DNA from: Pedobacter quisquiliarum
Lineage (GTDB): Bacteria; Bacteroidota; Bacteroidia; Sphingobacteriales; Sphingobacteriaceae
Direction of reading: 5' to 3'
DNA length: 64,000 nt
Assembly: GCF_014642175.1 (NCBI RefSeq)
Contig: NZ_BMIL01000006.1
Coordinates: 246,207-310,206, forward strand
Shown here: piece by piece, positions 63,047-64,000 of the stretch
Layout: each line of letters opens with the position of its first letter
How positions within the stretch are numbered: the stretch's first letter is position 1
Translations under genes and position numbers: made by a program
Notes under the pieces: model-generated
Seen by the model: only the letters and a program-made list of their open reading frames with translations
Database searches by the model: none
What the model was told of the DNA's origin: nothing

Positions 63047-63901
63047 ATGCGCGTTGCACATCTGATAATAGTTCATAAAGGTCCAACTCAAGTGTTGCGT
63101 TTACTACAGCGGCTTCAGCATCCGAGTTTTGATTTGTTTGTTCATGTTGATGGCAAGGTGGCAATTGAACATTTCAAATCCCTGAAGAATGAAGCTGACT
63201 TCATGTTTATAAAAAACAGAGTAGCATGTCACTGGGGAGGAAATAGCGTTCTTACGAGCATACTCAACTCAGTGCAAGAAATTCTGAACTCGGGAGAGAA
63301 ATACGATTTCGTTAATGTGATTAGTGGACAGGATTATCCACTGATGTCTCCGGAAAAAATGTTAGCATTTTTTAATGCCAACAGAAAAACTAATTTTATC
63401 TCTTTTGATGATTCACCACACTCGGAATGGTGGAAGCTGGCTCGTGACAGGTATGAAAAATATCACTTTACAGACCTAAACTTCAAGGGTAAGTATATGC
63501 TTCAGAAAATCGCAAATACCATTTTGCCGAAAAGAAAATTTCCTCATTATACGACATTGTACGGCGGCACCAAATCGAGTTGGTGGACAGTTACATCCGA
63601 CTGTGCAAGCTATATAGTCAATACCCTAGAAGAAAATCCGCGTCTTAAAAGATTTTTAAAATACGTCTGGTGCACTGATGAGTTTGTTGTTGCGACAATT
63701 ATTATGAATTCTCACTTCAAAGACAGAACTGTAAACGACAATTTGCGCTATATAGATTGGTCAGAACAGAACCCCAGCCCTAAGACGCTCACTATAAATG
63801 ACCTAAATAAAATAAGTGCTTCTAGAATGATGTTTGCAAGAAAGTTTGACGTCGAAGTTGATACATCTGTATTAGACATCCTAGATCAGAATCTATATTA
63901 A
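63047..63901 (+). CDS. Core-2/I-branching-type beta-1,6-N-acetylglucosaminyltransferase (GT14-like)
   Basis: 284 residues. The start RVAHLIIVHKGPTQVLRLLQRLQHPSFDLFVHVD and the segments HWGGNSVLTSILNSVQEIL, YDFVNVISGQDYPLMSPEKM and YTTLYGGTKSSWWTVT are typical of the Branch domain. In eukaryotes the family adds GlcNAc in beta-1,6 linkage to core glycans; bacterial members are glycosyltransferases of unknown acceptor. Its presence makes sugar decoration of the product or a surface glycan likely. Confidence 0.88.
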   Translation: MRVAHLIIVHKGPTQVLRLLQRLQHPSFDLFVHVDGKVAIEHFKSLKNEADFMFIKNRVACHWGGNSVLTSILNSVQEILNSGEKYDFVNVISGQDYPLMSPEKMLAFFNANRKTNFISFDDSPHSEWWKLARDRYEKYHFTDLNFKGKYMLQKIANTILPKRKFPHYTTLYGGTKSSWWTVTSDCASYIVNTLEENPRLKRFLKYVWCTDEFVVATIIMNSHFKDRTVNDNLRYIDWSEQNPSPKTLTINDLNKISASRMMFARKFDVEVDTSVLDILDQNLY

Positions 63902-63974
63902 ATTAGCATTTATGTGTTTGGAGTTGCTAAATTTGAGCAGACAGGAAGTTAAGGGAATTTAATAACTTAACACC

Positions 63975-64000
63975 ATGTCAAGAGAGAGAAAAGCGTATGC
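63975..64000 (+). CDS. Possible start of a further gene (cut by window edge)
   Basis: An ATG at 63975 opens a frame reading MSRERKA to the edge. Spacing of 73 nt from the GT14-like stop makes a continuing cluster possible, but only eight full codons are visible. Confidence 0.25.

Larger units (their letters stand above)
45394..63901 (+). other. NRPS-PKS biosynthetic gene cluster with glycosyltransferases
   Basis: Eight co-directional genes: hybrid megasynthase, NRPS, phosphopantetheinyl transferase, ABC exporter, GT4, GT2, UbiA-family protein and GT14-like transferase. Spacings are 0-16 nt or overlapping, apart from 36 nt before the Sfp gene and 155 nt before the exporter gene. So at least two transcription units are possible. 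No regulator and no resistance gene other than the exporter were seen. The right border is not reached. Confidence 0.85.

Noticed and set aside
1..64000. tRNA and rRNA genes, CRISPR arrays, IS elements or prophage
   Set aside because: No TψC (GGTTCGA) arm, no direct-repeat/spacer pattern and no transposase or phage gene was seen on reading.

Overview
The window reads as a chromosomal segment of a Bacteroidota bacterium, most likely Sphingobacteriaceae (Pedobacter/Mucilaginibacter type). Evidence: recurrent TAnnTTTG -7 promoter boxes, almost no Shine-Dalgarno sequences, low GC with Bacteroidota-style families (DUF5686, DUF3667, DUF4397, DUF3347, OmpA with PD40 repeats), Bacteroidota-type lipoproteins and KDO synthesis genes. 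No rRNA, tRNA, CRISPR array, insertion sequence or phage block was recognised.

Positions 1-44617 are mostly housekeeping and envelope genes in short, often divergent units. They include a partial malate:quinone oxidoreductase, a DUF5686 outer-membrane protein, a sphingomyelin-synthase-like PAP2 protein, a surface lipoprotein followed by an unusual 11-bp periodic repeat, an MFS + prolyl oligopeptidase pair, an aminotransferase + omega-amidase pair, lepA, folD, queE, an OmpA/PD40 protein, kdsA, recQ, kdsD, manC, rlmB, dnaB, chrA, etfBA, a bifunctional-nuclease protein, a nucleoside permease, gltA, miaA, topB, an HDAC-like hydrolase, an alkyladenine glycosylase, msrC and a small basic cold-shock-associated protein with a long structured leader.

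Positions 45394-63901 are the accessory part: one co-directional biosynthetic cluster. A 2191-aa NRPS/PKS/aminotransferase hybrid (A-PCP-KS-AT-ACP-AMT) is followed by a 1734-aa NRPS (C-A with embedded N-methyltransferase-PCP-TE), an Sfp-type phosphopantetheinyl transferase, an ABC exporter, three glycosyltransferases (GT4, GT2, GT14-like) and a UbiA-family membrane prenyltransferase. The second adenylation pocket reads as a glycine code, the AT carries a malonyl signature and there is no ketoreductase. The inferred core is therefore an amino acid extended by one malonate, transaminated at the beta-keto carbon, coupled to N-methylglycine and released by the thioesterase. The glycosyltransferases and UbiA protein suggest a glycosylated or lipid-linked final product. 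The cluster may continue past the right edge.

All functional assignments are from reading motifs and family resemblance; no database search was run. Start sites were moved where a -7 box or an internal ATG argued for it.
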